A model generated the notes under the pieces. The model ran no database searches. It was given only the letters and a program-made list of their open reading frames with translations, and was not told the origin of the DNA. From NCBI RefSeq assembly GCF_016427605.1, contig NZ_JAELXQ010000025.1, positions 1 through 47,156 on the forward strand: a stretch of DNA of 47,156 bases, read 5' to 3'. Every line of letters begins with the position of its first letter. The first letter of the stretch is position 1. Shown one piece after another: positions 33,836 to 42,078 of this stretch. Source of the DNA: Ochrobactrum sp. Q0168. Its GTDB lineage: Bacteria; Pseudomonadota; Alphaproteobacteria; Rhizobiales; Rhizobiaceae. Made by a program: the position numbers and the translations under genes.

Positions 33836-34885
33836 ATGGCAAACGCGCGACTGGAAACGCGGATTGGTTCAGTTCTGTTGAAGAACCCGGTCATCGCAGG
33901 ATCGGCTGAACACCTGATTGACGCTGATGGCGTTCGACGCGCAATCAAGGCGGGAGCGAGCGCGGTTGTCGTCAAATCCACCAATGAATCTCATGCCGCC
34001 CGCTTGCAGTTACAACAGGCCGAATATGCGGTCCTTGATGAAAACTGGGAGCGTATCGCCTGGAACGCAGCAGCTCCGCGTAATGCGTTTATCGCCTGTC
34101 GTTCCGGTCTCACCCCCCAACCCTTCGACGCTTGGCTTGAACAAACTGCCCGGCTTGATCATGAAGCTAGCAAGGATGACGCTGTCGTTGTCGCGAGCAT
34201 AATTCTCGCCGATCTAGAATACTCCGTCACCATGGCAAAGCAGATAGAAGCCGCAGGCGTGCGCGTGCTGGAACTCAACATAGGCACACCTTACGCCAGT
34301 CAGGCGGCGAAGGGCGCGGTATCTACCGAACTCGATCCGGCGCGCATTAGACACATCGTCGATACTGTGCGTTCGGCCATATCCATTCCGCTCTGGATAA
34401 AAATCACCGGACAAAGTGAGCGTGTGCCAGATCTTGCCGAGGCAGCCTTTGACGCGGGCGGTGATGCTGTGGTGATGGCGGGACGACTTCTTGGACTGAT
34501 TCCCGACCTCGAAACACACAAACCTGTCCTCGACACAACACTTGGGGTTGGAGGAACCTGGCATTTGCCGATGACCTGTCATTGGCTCGCTCTTACCCGT
34601 CAGAAGCTTGGCAACGATAAGCCTTTGATTGGCACAAATGGCGCTCAGTCCGGCCTCGATATAGCGCGGATGATGTTGGCGGGCGCTTCCGCCATCGAAA
34701 TGTCGTCGCAGGTCATGCTCCGCGGATTCGGTGTGTTAACGAACGCAGTGGCGGAGCTTGAGGATTATCTGAAGCGGAAGGGATCAACGGCGCAAGAACT
34801 CGTCGGCAAAGCCGCCGACAACCGCAAGACTTTCGCACAGATGCAGGAACGTCGGGACAATTGGCGCAATCATATCCCACGGTGA
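33836..34885 (+). CDS. Dihydroorotate dehydrogenase-like flavoprotein (PreA-like)
   Basis: This 349-residue TIM barrel of the DHOD/dihydropyrimidine dehydrogenase family has RIGSVLLKNPVIAGSAEHL at the start, a FMN-site-like LELNIGTPYAS, IPLWIKITGQSE and the phosphate loop IGTNGAQSGLDIARMMLAGA. The usual ELNxSCP-type motif is changed to LNIGTP, and no active-site Cys is seen in the loop, so the substrate is probably not dihydroorotate. ATG 33836 is chosen; a GTG at 33806 would add ten basic residues. Expected chemistry is oxidation or reduction of a cyclic or unsaturated compound with FMN. Confidence 0.8.
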   Translation: MANARLETRIGSVLLKNPVIAGSAEHLIDADGVRRAIKAGASAVVVKSTNESHAARLQLQQAEYAVLDENWERIAWNAAAPRNAFIACRSGLTPQPFDAWLEQTARLDHEASKDDAVVVASIILADLEYSVTMAKQIEAAGVRVLELNIGTPYASQAAKGAVSTELDPARIRHIVDTVRSAISIPLWIKITGQSERVPDLAEAAFDAGGDAVVMAGRLLGLIPDLETHKPVLDTTLGVGGTWHLPMTCHWLALTRQKLGNDKPLIGTNGAQSGLDIARMMLAGASAIEMSSQVMLRGFGVLTNAVAELEDYLKRKGSTAQELVGKAADNRKTFAQMQERRDNWRNHIPR

Positions 34886-34926
34886 TCCGCCCACACATTG
34901 ACGCAAACGCAAAGGGGAGAGTAAGC

Positions 34927-36249
34927 GTGACACAAGCGATATACACCGCCGACGAAAAGAAGCTTTTTCAGCGAATTACCTGGCGGATCGTGCCGCTCGT
35001 CGTCTTTATTTATCTAATCGCGATTATTGACCGCGCCAATGTAGGGTTCGCAAAACTGCAGATGGTGTCCGCACTGGACATGACAGAACAACTCTATGGA
35101 CTTGCTTCGTCTTTGTTCTTCATAGGCTATCTGGCGCTTGAAATTCCAAGTGCTTATGCGGTCAACCGTTTTGGCGCACGGCTGTGGCTGGCGCGAATTC
35201 TTTTGACCTGGGGACTTTTGACGATTGCGACGGCTTGGGTGACGTCGGGTAGCCTTTTCGCCGCCTTCCGATTTCTGATCGGCTGTGCAGAGGCGGGAGC
35301 CTATCCCGGGATAATCTATTATTTCACATTATGGTTTCCTAAAGAATATCGAGCTCGGGTTCTTGGCTTTTTGACCTTGGGTAGCGCCTTTGGCAACCTG
35401 TTTGGTTCACTGGTCAGTGGGTTCTTGCTCGATCTCGATGGCTTTCTTGGCTTCGCCGGATGGCAATGGGTCTTTCTGGCCACAGGGCTTCCGGCGGTGC
35501 TGTTGACCCCTCTCGTACTTGTCAATCTGCCAAATGGACCCGACGATGCAAAATTCATTTCCACGTCGGAGCGAAAGTGGCTGCGGGAGCGGCTCGGGCA
35601 GGAAACACCAGATGGACAGCACGGCAATCCACTTGCGGTGATTTGGGACCGGCGAGTGCTTCTGCTCGCCCTCATCTACATGCTTATACTGGCGTCCCTC
35701 TATGGCGTAATATACTGGCTACCAACCGTAGTGCGTGGTTTTGGCGTATCAGGAACGGAAAATGGTCTTCTTAGCGCAATACCATGGATTATCGGAGCCT
35801 TTGCTCTGGTTGTGGTGCCACGTCATTTGCGTAAAGAAAAGACAGTGCTTACTGCAATGATCGCCATTTCGTGCCTCGGACTTATCTGCTTCTATCTCAG
35901 CACCACGCTCCCTCAGAACTGGATGCGTATGGTTGTGATGTCCATCGGCACGCCCTGCATATCACTGCTCTTTCCTTGTCTTTGGTTCCTGCCGTCACTA
36001 ATCTTCTCCGGGCAGCGCGTGGCCATGGCAATCGCAGCGATCAGTACAATCGGTAATCTAGGCGGGTTCATTGCCCAGAATCTCATGCCGTGGGTTGCAG
36101 ATGCGGTCGGGACGCCTGTCGCAGCTATGCTGGTACCGGCAAGTGCTTTAGCTCTGGTTGGATTGCTAGCGTCACTCATCAAGATCGCTGATTTTACAAA
36201 CAGGCAGCCGGTTTTGGCGAAGGAGCGGCGGGCCGGAACTAACGAATGA
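34927..36249 (+). CDS. MFS transporter of the anion:cation symporter type
   Basis: This 440-residue carrier has 12 predicted helices and the family pattern IDRANVGFAKLQM near the N-terminus with GCAEAGAYPGIIYYFTLWFP after helix 4, typical of transporters for tartrate, galactonate, phthalate and other organic anions. The start is GTG 34927 with GGGGAG nine bases upstream. A longer frame from TTG 34861 overlaps the previous gene. It is the second MFS protein in the operon and is unlike the first, so it may carry a different compound or export a product. Confidence 0.9.
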   Translation: MTQAIYTADEKKLFQRITWRIVPLVVFIYLIAIIDRANVGFAKLQMVSALDMTEQLYGLASSLFFIGYLALEIPSAYAVNRFGARLWLARILLTWGLLTIATAWVTSGSLFAAFRFLIGCAEAGAYPGIIYYFTLWFPKEYRARVLGFLTLGSAFGNLFGSLVSGFLLDLDGFLGFAGWQWVFLATGLPAVLLTPLVLVNLPNGPDDAKFISTSERKWLRERLGQETPDGQHGNPLAVIWDRRVLLLALIYMLILASLYGVIYWLPTVVRGFGVSGTENGLLSAIPWIIGAFALVVVPRHLRKEKTVLTAMIAISCLGLICFYLSTTLPQNWMRMVVMSIGTPCISLLFPCLWFLPSLIFSGQRVAMAIAAISTIGNLGGFIAQNLMPWVADAVGTPVAAMLVPASALALVGLLASLIKIADFTNRQPVLAKERRAGTNE

Positions 36250-36353
36250 GACTGCTAAGTCTCTGCAAAAAGATTAAAATCTCTGCACATTGAGTATGAA
36301 AACAACGGGCCACAGATTCACATTCTTTCAAGGCGAAGTGTTTAGACATCATG

Positions 36354-37238
36354 TTAAGTCGCTGCTTGATGAAGCCATTCGGAAAACTGTGCGCCGATGA
36401 GAGTGGATTTAATCGACTGATGCCGTAACAGATAGTACGATTTGTCGCTTCTGATCTTTAAATCGGGTAGGGGCGTGATAAGATCACCACGCTGAACGGC
36501 GTTCTCAGTCAACTCCAGAGCACAGAGAGCAATCCCATTGCCTTCGATAGCCGCCTGCTCCAATAAGGCGGTATCGCCAATTATGTGTCCGTTTCGGAAG
36601 TCCAGAGCCGCCAGATTAAGGCTTCCAGCTAATCTTGTCCATCCGCTGTAATCTCGATCGTGAAGCAAGGGAAAGCGCGCCAGATTTTCTACCGTTACTT
36701 GACCATGCTCGTTCAAAAATGAACGGGAACACATTGGGGTAAAAGTCAGATCCATTAGTGGTTCACAATAAAACCCAGGCCAGCTGTTCTCATGACCCCA
36801 TTTTATCGCAATCTCTGTATTGCCAGAGAATTCCAGTTTCTTGTCGGAAAGATTTATCTGAAGTTTCAGGTCGGGATGTTCTAACAGAAATGATTTCAGG
36901 CGCGGTGCGAGCCACTTCGTTCCGAAGGCGGGTTCGACTTCGATTTCCAGACGCGTGTGGTTGGCATTTTGCCGAATTTTGCCGAATACATTTTCCAATG
37001 AGTTCAATGCTGAGTGAATATCGCTGTACAGTCTGTCTCCCGCTTCGCTCGCGTTAACGTTACGCGGCGATCTCTCAAATAGTACCACGTCAAGCTCGTC
37101 CTCGAGGCGTTTTATGCGGTGGCTCACAGCAGATTGAGTCAGATGCAGTTTCTCAGCCGCAGTTGAAAAGTTTCTGCATTGGAATACCGCGATGAACGTC
37201 TGAAGCAGTTCTATACTGGGAACTCTAAATGCCGTCAT
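36354..37238 (-). CDS. LysR-family regulator, GcvA-like
   Basis: The 294 residues start with a winged helix-turn-helix (about 7-66; FSTAAEKLHLTQSAVSHRIK and RLEDELDVVLFER), then a type 2 periplasmic-binding domain resembling the GcvA group (WLAPRLKSFLLEHPDLKLQI). It diverges from the class II aldolase gene with 125 bases between starts. That spacer contains two copies of GTCATGAT (near 37236 and 37250), a possible binding site. It probably activates the neighbouring aldolase gene. The end is 105 bases from the end of the MFS gene. Confidence 0.9.
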   Translation of the reverse strand: MTAFRVPSIELLQTFIAVFQCRNFSTAAEKLHLTQSAVSHRIKRLEDELDVVLFERSPRNVNASEAGDRLYSDIHSALNSLENVFGKIRQNANHTRLEIEVEPAFGTKWLAPRLKSFLLEHPDLKLQINLSDKKLEFSGNTEIAIKWGHENSWPGFYCEPLMDLTFTPMCSRSFLNEHGQVTVENLARFPLLHDRDYSGWTRLAGSLNLAALDFRNGHIIGDTALLEQAAIEGNGIALCALELTENAVQRGDLITPLPDLKIRSDKSYYLLRHQSIKSTLIGAQFSEWLHQAAT

Positions 37239-37363
37239 GATGATGTTCCGTCATGATCACTATGCTGGTATTTCGTTTCCCGTGAGTTTGAGAGGCGTCT
37301 AACCTCCTGTCTCTATCGACACTTCCAGAATCAGATTTCGTTTGATCAACAGGACAAAGAGAC

Positions 37364-38128
37364 ATGACGTTAAACTCGAACATCGGTAACGAATGGCAAA
37401 AAAAAGATGAAGCGACTTTGCGAATAGAGCTTGCCGCAGCGTTCCGTCTTGCGGTGCTGAATGACTGGCATGAAAGCGTGTCTAATCACTTCAGCCTTGC
37501 CCTCTCTGACGATGGTCGACGATTTCTCATGAACCCTCGCTGGCGTCATTTTTCTAGGGTTAAGTCTTGTGATCTGCTTGTCCTCAACGTCGATGATGAG
37601 CAAACGATGATGCGTAGTGATGCTCCAGATCCGTCGGCTTGGACGATCCATGGTTGCATACACGCCGCTCGTCCTGATGCCCGTTGCATCCTGCACGTTC
37701 ATTCGACCTATGCGACTGCGCTTGCCGCTCTCGCTGATCCACGAATCAAGCCAATCGACCAGAATACGGCACGCTTTTTCAATCGCGTCGCTATCGACAT
37801 TGATTTCGGTGGAATTGCGGACAATGTCGAAGAGGGTAAGCGGCTTGTTCAGGCGTTGGGGAACAAACGATCGATGATAATGGGCAATCACGGCATATTG
37901 GTAACTGCGGCGACGGTCGCCGAAGCCTATGATGAACTTTATTTTCTGGAGAAGTCCTGCAAAACGTTGATCCTGGCTTACTCCACAAATCAGCCGCTTA
38001 ATATCATGCCTGATGAACTTGCCGAAAAAACCGCCCTGGAATGGGAAGATTACCGGGAAATGCCATTTGCTCATTTCTCCGAGATGTGTCGGCTTCTTGA
38101 CGAGCGGGATCCATCTTACGCCCATTGA
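37364..38128 (+). CDS. Class II aldolase/adducin-family protein
   Basis: This 254-residue protein of the class II aldolase/adducin fold has AFRLAVLNDWHESVSNHFSL at the start (loop binding the substrate phosphate or carboxylate), the metal-ligand pair in ARCILHVHSTYATALA (H-x-H) and MGNHGILV. Members act as zinc aldolases, epimerases or decarboxylases. It is larger than fuculose-phosphate aldolase (215) and similar to uncharacterised family members. It stands alone downstream of its LysR-divergent promoter. Its ribosome site is ACAAAGAGAC, seven bases or so upstream. The natural substrate is unknown. Confidence 0.87.
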   Translation: MTLNSNIGNEWQKKDEATLRIELAAAFRLAVLNDWHESVSNHFSLALSDDGRRFLMNPRWRHFSRVKSCDLLVLNVDDEQTMMRSDAPDPSAWTIHGCIHAARPDARCILHVHSTYATALAALADPRIKPIDQNTARFFNRVAIDIDFGGIADNVEEGKRLVQALGNKRSMIMGNHGILVTAATVAEAYDELYFLEKSCKTLILAYSTNQPLNIMPDELAEKTALEWEDYREMPFAHFSEMCRLLDERDPSYAH

Positions 38129-38246
38129 ACGGTTCTGGCGGGTGTCCGTTGGAATTCGGACGCTAGGAATGAGGCAACATTGCTTCAAGCCGACGCGGTT
38201 AGTCCGGCCCATCGCTGATACATTGAGCCAGCGACGGGTCGGAGAT

Positions 38247-39068
38247 CTATGAATTCTGTTCATCTTCCAATTCGTTGATGCGAAGGTCGTGCAGTTCCGC
38301 ACCACGAAGCTGCATCAGCTTGGCGAGCCGCTTTGCAGTGTCACTAATTGCCCGACAGTGTTCATCGAAGTCCTCTTCGATGACGGCGCGATATGGTCCT
38401 GTTAAGCCGACAGCGTAAACCACCGGGGCGCGTGCAAGACGAATAGGAAATGCTATAGTTCCCAGACCAGCCACATGCTCTGCCAGATCAGTTGCAAAAC
38501 CGCGTTCACGAATATCGGCATATTCCGCCAAAAGAGCTTCCGGGCCGATTTTCGTTTGATTTGTGAATTGCACCAGATTTCGAGTGAGGAGTTGCTGGAT
38601 GGTTTCAGGTGACTGAAAGGCCATGATTGCTTTACCTGATGCGGTTGCATTGATAGGCATAGCCATGCCCGGCATCACATAGGTCCGAACCGGGGTGTCC
38701 GGAGCGACACACGTCACGGAACGAATGTCCTTGCCATCGAACTTTGATATAAACGCCGACTGACCGGTTTTCTCGGCTAATATTTGCAGTGGTTTTTGCG
38801 CCAGCGTCACAAGCCAGCCCGTATCGGGAGAGGTGTGAAGTAATTTCAGGAGTCGGTCGCCGAGCTTGAATGTTCGGTTCCGTGAATTCTGCGTACTGAT
38901 CATTCCGCTTGAAATCAAAGTGTGAAGCAAGCGATTCACCGTCGTTTTGGGAAGATCGAGTGCCGTTTCCAACTCGACGGCTGTTAGTCCCTCGGCAAAC
39001 GGTGCGACGGTTTCCATGATAGCAATATATCGTTCGAGCGGGCTATCTTTTTGCGTAACATCGGTCAT
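38247..39068 (-). CDS. IclR-family regulator of the amino-compound module
   Basis: This 273-residue regulator has the winged helix-turn-helix at about 12-72 (ALDLPKTTVNRLLHTLISSG) and effector domain at about 85-255 (PGMAMPINATASGKAIMAFQ). ATG 39068 is used; the longer frame opens with TTG 39146 and adds 26 residues without a ribosome site, though 39068's own site is also weak. It lies on the same strand as, and 313 bases downstream of, the binding-protein gene. GGAAC-type palindromes in the control region at 40.3-40.5 kb are plausible targets. Confidence 0.88.
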   Translation of the reverse strand: MTDVTQKDSPLERYIAIMETVAPFAEGLTAVELETALDLPKTTVNRLLHTLISSGMISTQNSRNRTFKLGDRLLKLLHTSPDTGWLVTLAQKPLQILAEKTGQSAFISKFDGKDIRSVTCVAPDTPVRTYVMPGMAMPINATASGKAIMAFQSPETIQQLLTRNLVQFTNQTKIGPEALLAEYADIRERGFATDLAEHVAGLGTIAFPIRLARAPVVYAVGLTGPYRAVIEEDFDEHCRAISDTAKRLAKLMQLRGAELHDLRINELEDEQNS

Positions 39069-39381
39069 TCGTTCAATCTTCTGTGCCCTGGGTGACGTGT
39101 CAATTTCGGTTTCGTTTGAGGCTAGGTAAATTTTGCTGGCGAGCAAAGTGCAGAAGCCCGTAGATCGATAATACTGTTGAAAGACCGATTCTTGACAGCA
39201 GGAAATTCATACTTCGGTTGCGATGCCCGCAAACTATGCTGATCAGGTGCTGAAATGTGTTGTCTCATCGAGGCGAGAGCGTTCGTTTTGGAATAAGGTT
39301 TTAGCTTTCGGCTGTAAAGGAACGCTCCTGCCAATGTGCATTGGGACCTGTAGCCGCTGAAGCAGCCACAGGTCCCGCTCA
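39069..39381. other. Gene-free spacer before the IclR gene
   Basis: No coding frame has support. It should carry the IclR promoter. TTGACA at 39192-39197 on the plus strand has no fitting -10 or target gene. The end of the binding-protein gene (39382) is followed by TGTGGCTGCTTCAG and its near-inverse on the minus strand (GCCACAGG), a weak possible terminator. Confidence 0.35.
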
Positions 39382-40191
39382 TCAATATTCTTTGTTGTCG
39401 CCCACATCGGCCGCTGAAGTGGGAAGACCGTAACTCGTCAGTACTTCGGCAATAGCACCAGCTTTGCGATAATTCTTGAGGCTTTCATTCACTGCACTCG
39501 CAAAGGGGGCATTGCTGTTGGACATCAAAAACGCAGTCTGAGTAGGCAGGGTGGTCGCCTTTACGCGCGGATCCGGTTGGTAAAGCTTAACTTTGACGTC
39601 GGTACCTTTGGTGAGGTCAACAGCGGCGCCAAAACCTTCAATGCCAGCATCAATACGCCCGGCCTGAACATCCTGCGCTAGATTGAGCGAAGACGGATAG
39701 GTCTTTACATTTTCATAAAGCTTTTCCAGATCGCCGACCCAAGAATAGCCTTCTACGGTTCCCACTCTTTTGCCCTTGAGCTGGTCGACGGTCTCGAAAC
39801 CTTCCTTGGACTCTACCGAAACCTGGTCGAGATAAACCGCGTTGCTGAGCGCAACCACCTTTGCACGAGCAGCGGTGCGGTAGAAACCTCCAATAGCAAT
39901 GTCGGCGCGACCTGTCTGCACCGCTGAAACTGCGGCAGGATAGCTGAAGATCTCGTACTCGATCTTCAGGCAATTATCTTTCGCAAATTTCTGAAGAAGG
40001 TCGCCGTCGATGCCGGAAACGCCATCCTTTTCTACCGAGTAGGGTGGGGTGTTCGTCAACGCCACAGTTAGGACACCTGGTTTGATCGGTTCGAAGTTGA
40101 ACTTCGCTTCGCACGTGTCGGCCTTTGCTCCCGTCGAAGCCGTCACTAAGGCGATCGCTGCCGCTGCTATCAAATAACGCATAGTTTTCAT
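39382..40191 (-). CDS. Amino-acid-type ABC transporter substrate-binding protein
   Basis: This 269-residue periplasmic protein has a clear signal peptide (MKTMRYLIAAAAIALVTAST, cleavage after GAKA) and a type 2 binding fold: PGVLTVALTNTPPYSVEKDG, GIDGDLLQKFAKDN, and RADIAIGGFYRTAARAKVVA. It captures a small polar amino-type solute for the ATPase and permeases at 44.7-46.8 kb. It is transcribed divergently from the aldehyde dehydrogenase, so this transport system is split, with the enzymes between its parts. GAGGTTAAAG precedes the start. The ligand is unknown. Confidence 0.88.
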   Translation of the reverse strand: MKTMRYLIAAAAIALVTASTGAKADTCEAKFNFEPIKPGVLTVALTNTPPYSVEKDGVSGIDGDLLQKFAKDNCLKIEYEIFSYPAAVSAVQTGRADIAIGGFYRTAARAKVVALSNAVYLDQVSVESKEGFETVDQLKGKRVGTVEGYSWVGDLEKLYENVKTYPSSLNLAQDVQAGRIDAGIEGFGAAVDLTKGTDVKVKLYQPDPRVKATTLPTQTAFLMSNSNAPFASAVNESLKNYRKAGAIAEVLTSYGLPTSAADVGDNKEY

Positions 40192-40330
40192 TACTTTAAC
40201 CTCTGGATTGTCGTTTTATGAATTGTTGTGCACCTTCGACGGTGAAGTCGATTTTCTGAGTAGCTCCCTGCCTCGGAGCTTGTCATCCCTCCGATTTTAT
40301 GTGCCGAATATCGGCATTAATCTTTTAAAA

Positions 40331-40378
40331 CGGAACTAATATCGATTATAAAAGTTTGTCAAGCAGCTTAGAGTTCCG
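40331..40378. promoter_or_regulatory. Distant inverted repeat CGGAACT/AGTTCCG
   Basis: CGGAACT (40331-40337) and AGTTCCG (40372-40378) are exact inverse complements 34 bases apart, lying between the binding-protein and aldehyde dehydrogenase starts. Together with the GGAA-n-TTCC palindrome at 40420 they form an array of GGAA(C)-type half sites. The array may be bound by the IclR regulator at 38247, possibly with looping. Confidence 0.45.
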
Positions 40379-40410
40379 ATAATAAGAATTAATTTCGTTT
40401 AATGGGACTA

Positions 40411-40440
40411 TTGACAATTGGAAACAGTTCCTACCACAAT
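40411..40440 (+). promoter_or_regulatory. Promoter with embedded operator, aldehyde dehydrogenase gene
   Basis: TTGACA (40411-40416) and CACAAT (40435-40440) are 18 bases apart and face the aldehyde dehydrogenase start at 40470. The palindrome GGAAACAGTTCC occupies 40420-40431, inside the spacer, where a bound repressor would block RNA polymerase. The -35 is perfect, the -10 matches four of six. Confidence 0.55.
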
Positions 40441-40469
40441 ACGGGAATAATACCAATAAGTGGAACTTA

Positions 40470-42020
40470 ATGATGACTCAGCCATTACCCCGCGTCACCT
40501 ATTCGAATATCGGCGTCGATTTTTCACCCGTTCATGATCACCTGGATAGAATCCTGCCAATTTTCGAAGCAAACCAGTTGGGTCAGGCGTGGTTCACGCC
40601 ATTTGCGACGGGCGAGGCAAAACGCGTTGCGAGCCCTATCGATCCCGCTATTACGTTAGGCGTTTTTCCCGTCTCAACGAAAAGCGATGCTCGTGCAGCT
40701 GTCGTTGCCGCCCGCAAAGGCGCATTAGTCTGGAATGCGGCGAGCCTGGAGGAACGGCTCGCTTTCGCCGCACGCTGGAAGGACGTACTCGCCGAAGAGA
40801 AATACCAATTGGGACTAGCCGCTCTCTTCGAAGTCGGAAAATCGCGTATGGAAGCCATAGGCGAGGCGGAAGAAGCGGTCGATATGCTCGACTATTATCC
40901 GTCGGAATTGAGGGCAAACAACGGCTTTGTGCGTCCCATGAACCAACTTGTGGACCACGAGACTGCGACGAGCATTTTACGTCCTTATGGCGTTTTTGCG
41001 GTCGTTGCGCCGTTCAATTTTCCGCTCGCATTGTCTATCGGCATGATCACGGGCGCATTGCTTGCTGGTAACGCGGTGGTATTTAAACCCTCGCCTGAAT
41101 GCCAACTTACCGGTCTTCTTATTGCCGAGACCATACGCAAGGCAGGTCTGCCTGAAGGTGTTTTCAATGTGGTGCTCGGGGGTGGCGATGTCGGTAAAAA
41201 TCTTATCGAAGATCAGGGTGTTGATGGCGTCGCATTTACAGGTTCTCACAAGACCGGAATGAGCATCTTCAGGCACATGGCGCTATCGCCGTGGATGAAG
41301 CCCGTAATTGCCGAAATGGGCGGCAAGAACCCGGCCTATGTCACGGCAAACGCTGATATCGCTCGTGCTGCTCAAGGCGTTGTACGCTCGGCTTTTGGTC
41401 TCCAAGGTCAGAAATGTTCCGCGTGCTCGGTTGTATATGTTGACAATACCGTGAAAGACGAATTCATCGCGCGCTGCATCGAGTTTGCGAAGGCACTTGT
41501 CGTTGCCGATCCGCGCAAGCGTGATGTCTTCATGGGTCCACTCTACAATGATGCAACAGTCGACCGGTTTATCAATGCGGTTGAACAGGCAAAAGCAGAA
41601 GGGACAGTACATTTCGGAGGTGAACATATCGAGGGCTTGCCGAAGAACTACTTTGTCCCCGCCATTGTTGAAACGTCGGGTCCATCCAGTCTTACGCGCG
41701 ATGAATTGTTTATGCCATTCGTGGTGGTGCGTGGTGTGGATTCCCTTGAGGCGGGTCTGAAGGAAGGCAACGACGTCTCCTATGGTCTTGCAGCAGGTAT
41801 TTTCACCAACGACCAGAACGAGCTTCAACATTTCCTCAACAATGCAGAGGCGGGCGTTCTGTACGCCAACCGCGCAAGCGGCGCGACTACCGGCGCTTGG
41901 CCAGGCGCGCAGCCTTTCTGTGGCTGGAAGGGAACTGGTGTCAGTGGCAAAGGGGGTCTAGGTGCATATTTCCTGCCCCAGTTTATGCGCGAACAAAGTC
42001 ACACGATCATGACACGTTGA
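40470..42020 (+). CDS. Aldehyde dehydrogenase of the pyrroline-5-carboxylate dehydrogenase type
   Basis: This 516-residue aldehyde dehydrogenase has VVAPFNFPLALSIGMITGAL, FTGSHKTGMSIF, catalytic E282 in AEMGGKNPAYV and C316 in GLQGQKCSACS. The length and the QGQKCSA form resemble L-glutamate-gamma-semialdehyde dehydrogenases, which act after proline or ornithine catabolism. With the aminotransferase next to it, it would oxidise the semialdehyde formed by transamination. It starts a plus-strand series of six genes to 46807, although a hairpin separates it from the next gene. ATGATG leaves the exact start ambiguous by one codon. Confidence 0.9.
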   Translation: MMTQPLPRVTYSNIGVDFSPVHDHLDRILPIFEANQLGQAWFTPFATGEAKRVASPIDPAITLGVFPVSTKSDARAAVVAARKGALVWNAASLEERLAFAARWKDVLAEEKYQLGLAALFEVGKSRMEAIGEAEEAVDMLDYYPSELRANNGFVRPMNQLVDHETATSILRPYGVFAVVAPFNFPLALSIGMITGALLAGNAVVFKPSPECQLTGLLIAETIRKAGLPEGVFNVVLGGGDVGKNLIEDQGVDGVAFTGSHKTGMSIFRHMALSPWMKPVIAEMGGKNPAYVTANADIARAAQGVVRSAFGLQGQKCSACSVVYVDNTVKDEFIARCIEFAKALVVADPRKRDVFMGPLYNDATVDRFINAVEQAKAEGTVHFGGEHIEGLPKNYFVPAIVETSGPSSLTRDELFMPFVVVRGVDSLEAGLKEGNDVSYGLAAGIFTNDQNELQHFLNNAEAGVLYANRASGATTGAWPGAQPFCGWKGTGVSGKGGLGAYFLPQFMREQSHTIMTR

Positions 42021-42029
42021 GCCATTTGG

Positions 42030-42052
42030 TGCGGAGCGGAGAACGCTCCGCA
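42030..42052 (+). terminator. Hairpin between aldehyde dehydrogenase and aminotransferase genes
   Basis: TGCGGAGCG (42030-42038) pairs perfectly with CGCTCCGCA (42044-42052) around loop GAGAA, nine bases after the stop. GTTCCTCCTTTT follows. It may terminate fully, in part, or only stabilise the upstream message, since the next gene follows 26 bases later with no evident promoter. Confidence 0.55.
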
Positions 42053-42078
42053 GTTCCTCCTTTTCGAAGTTTAGCCAC

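Noticed and set aside
37370..38305. 311-codon minus-strand frame opposite the class II aldolase
   Set aside because: The aldolase has conserved metal motifs and a promoter region; the antisense frame has Arg/Ile-rich composition and no family.
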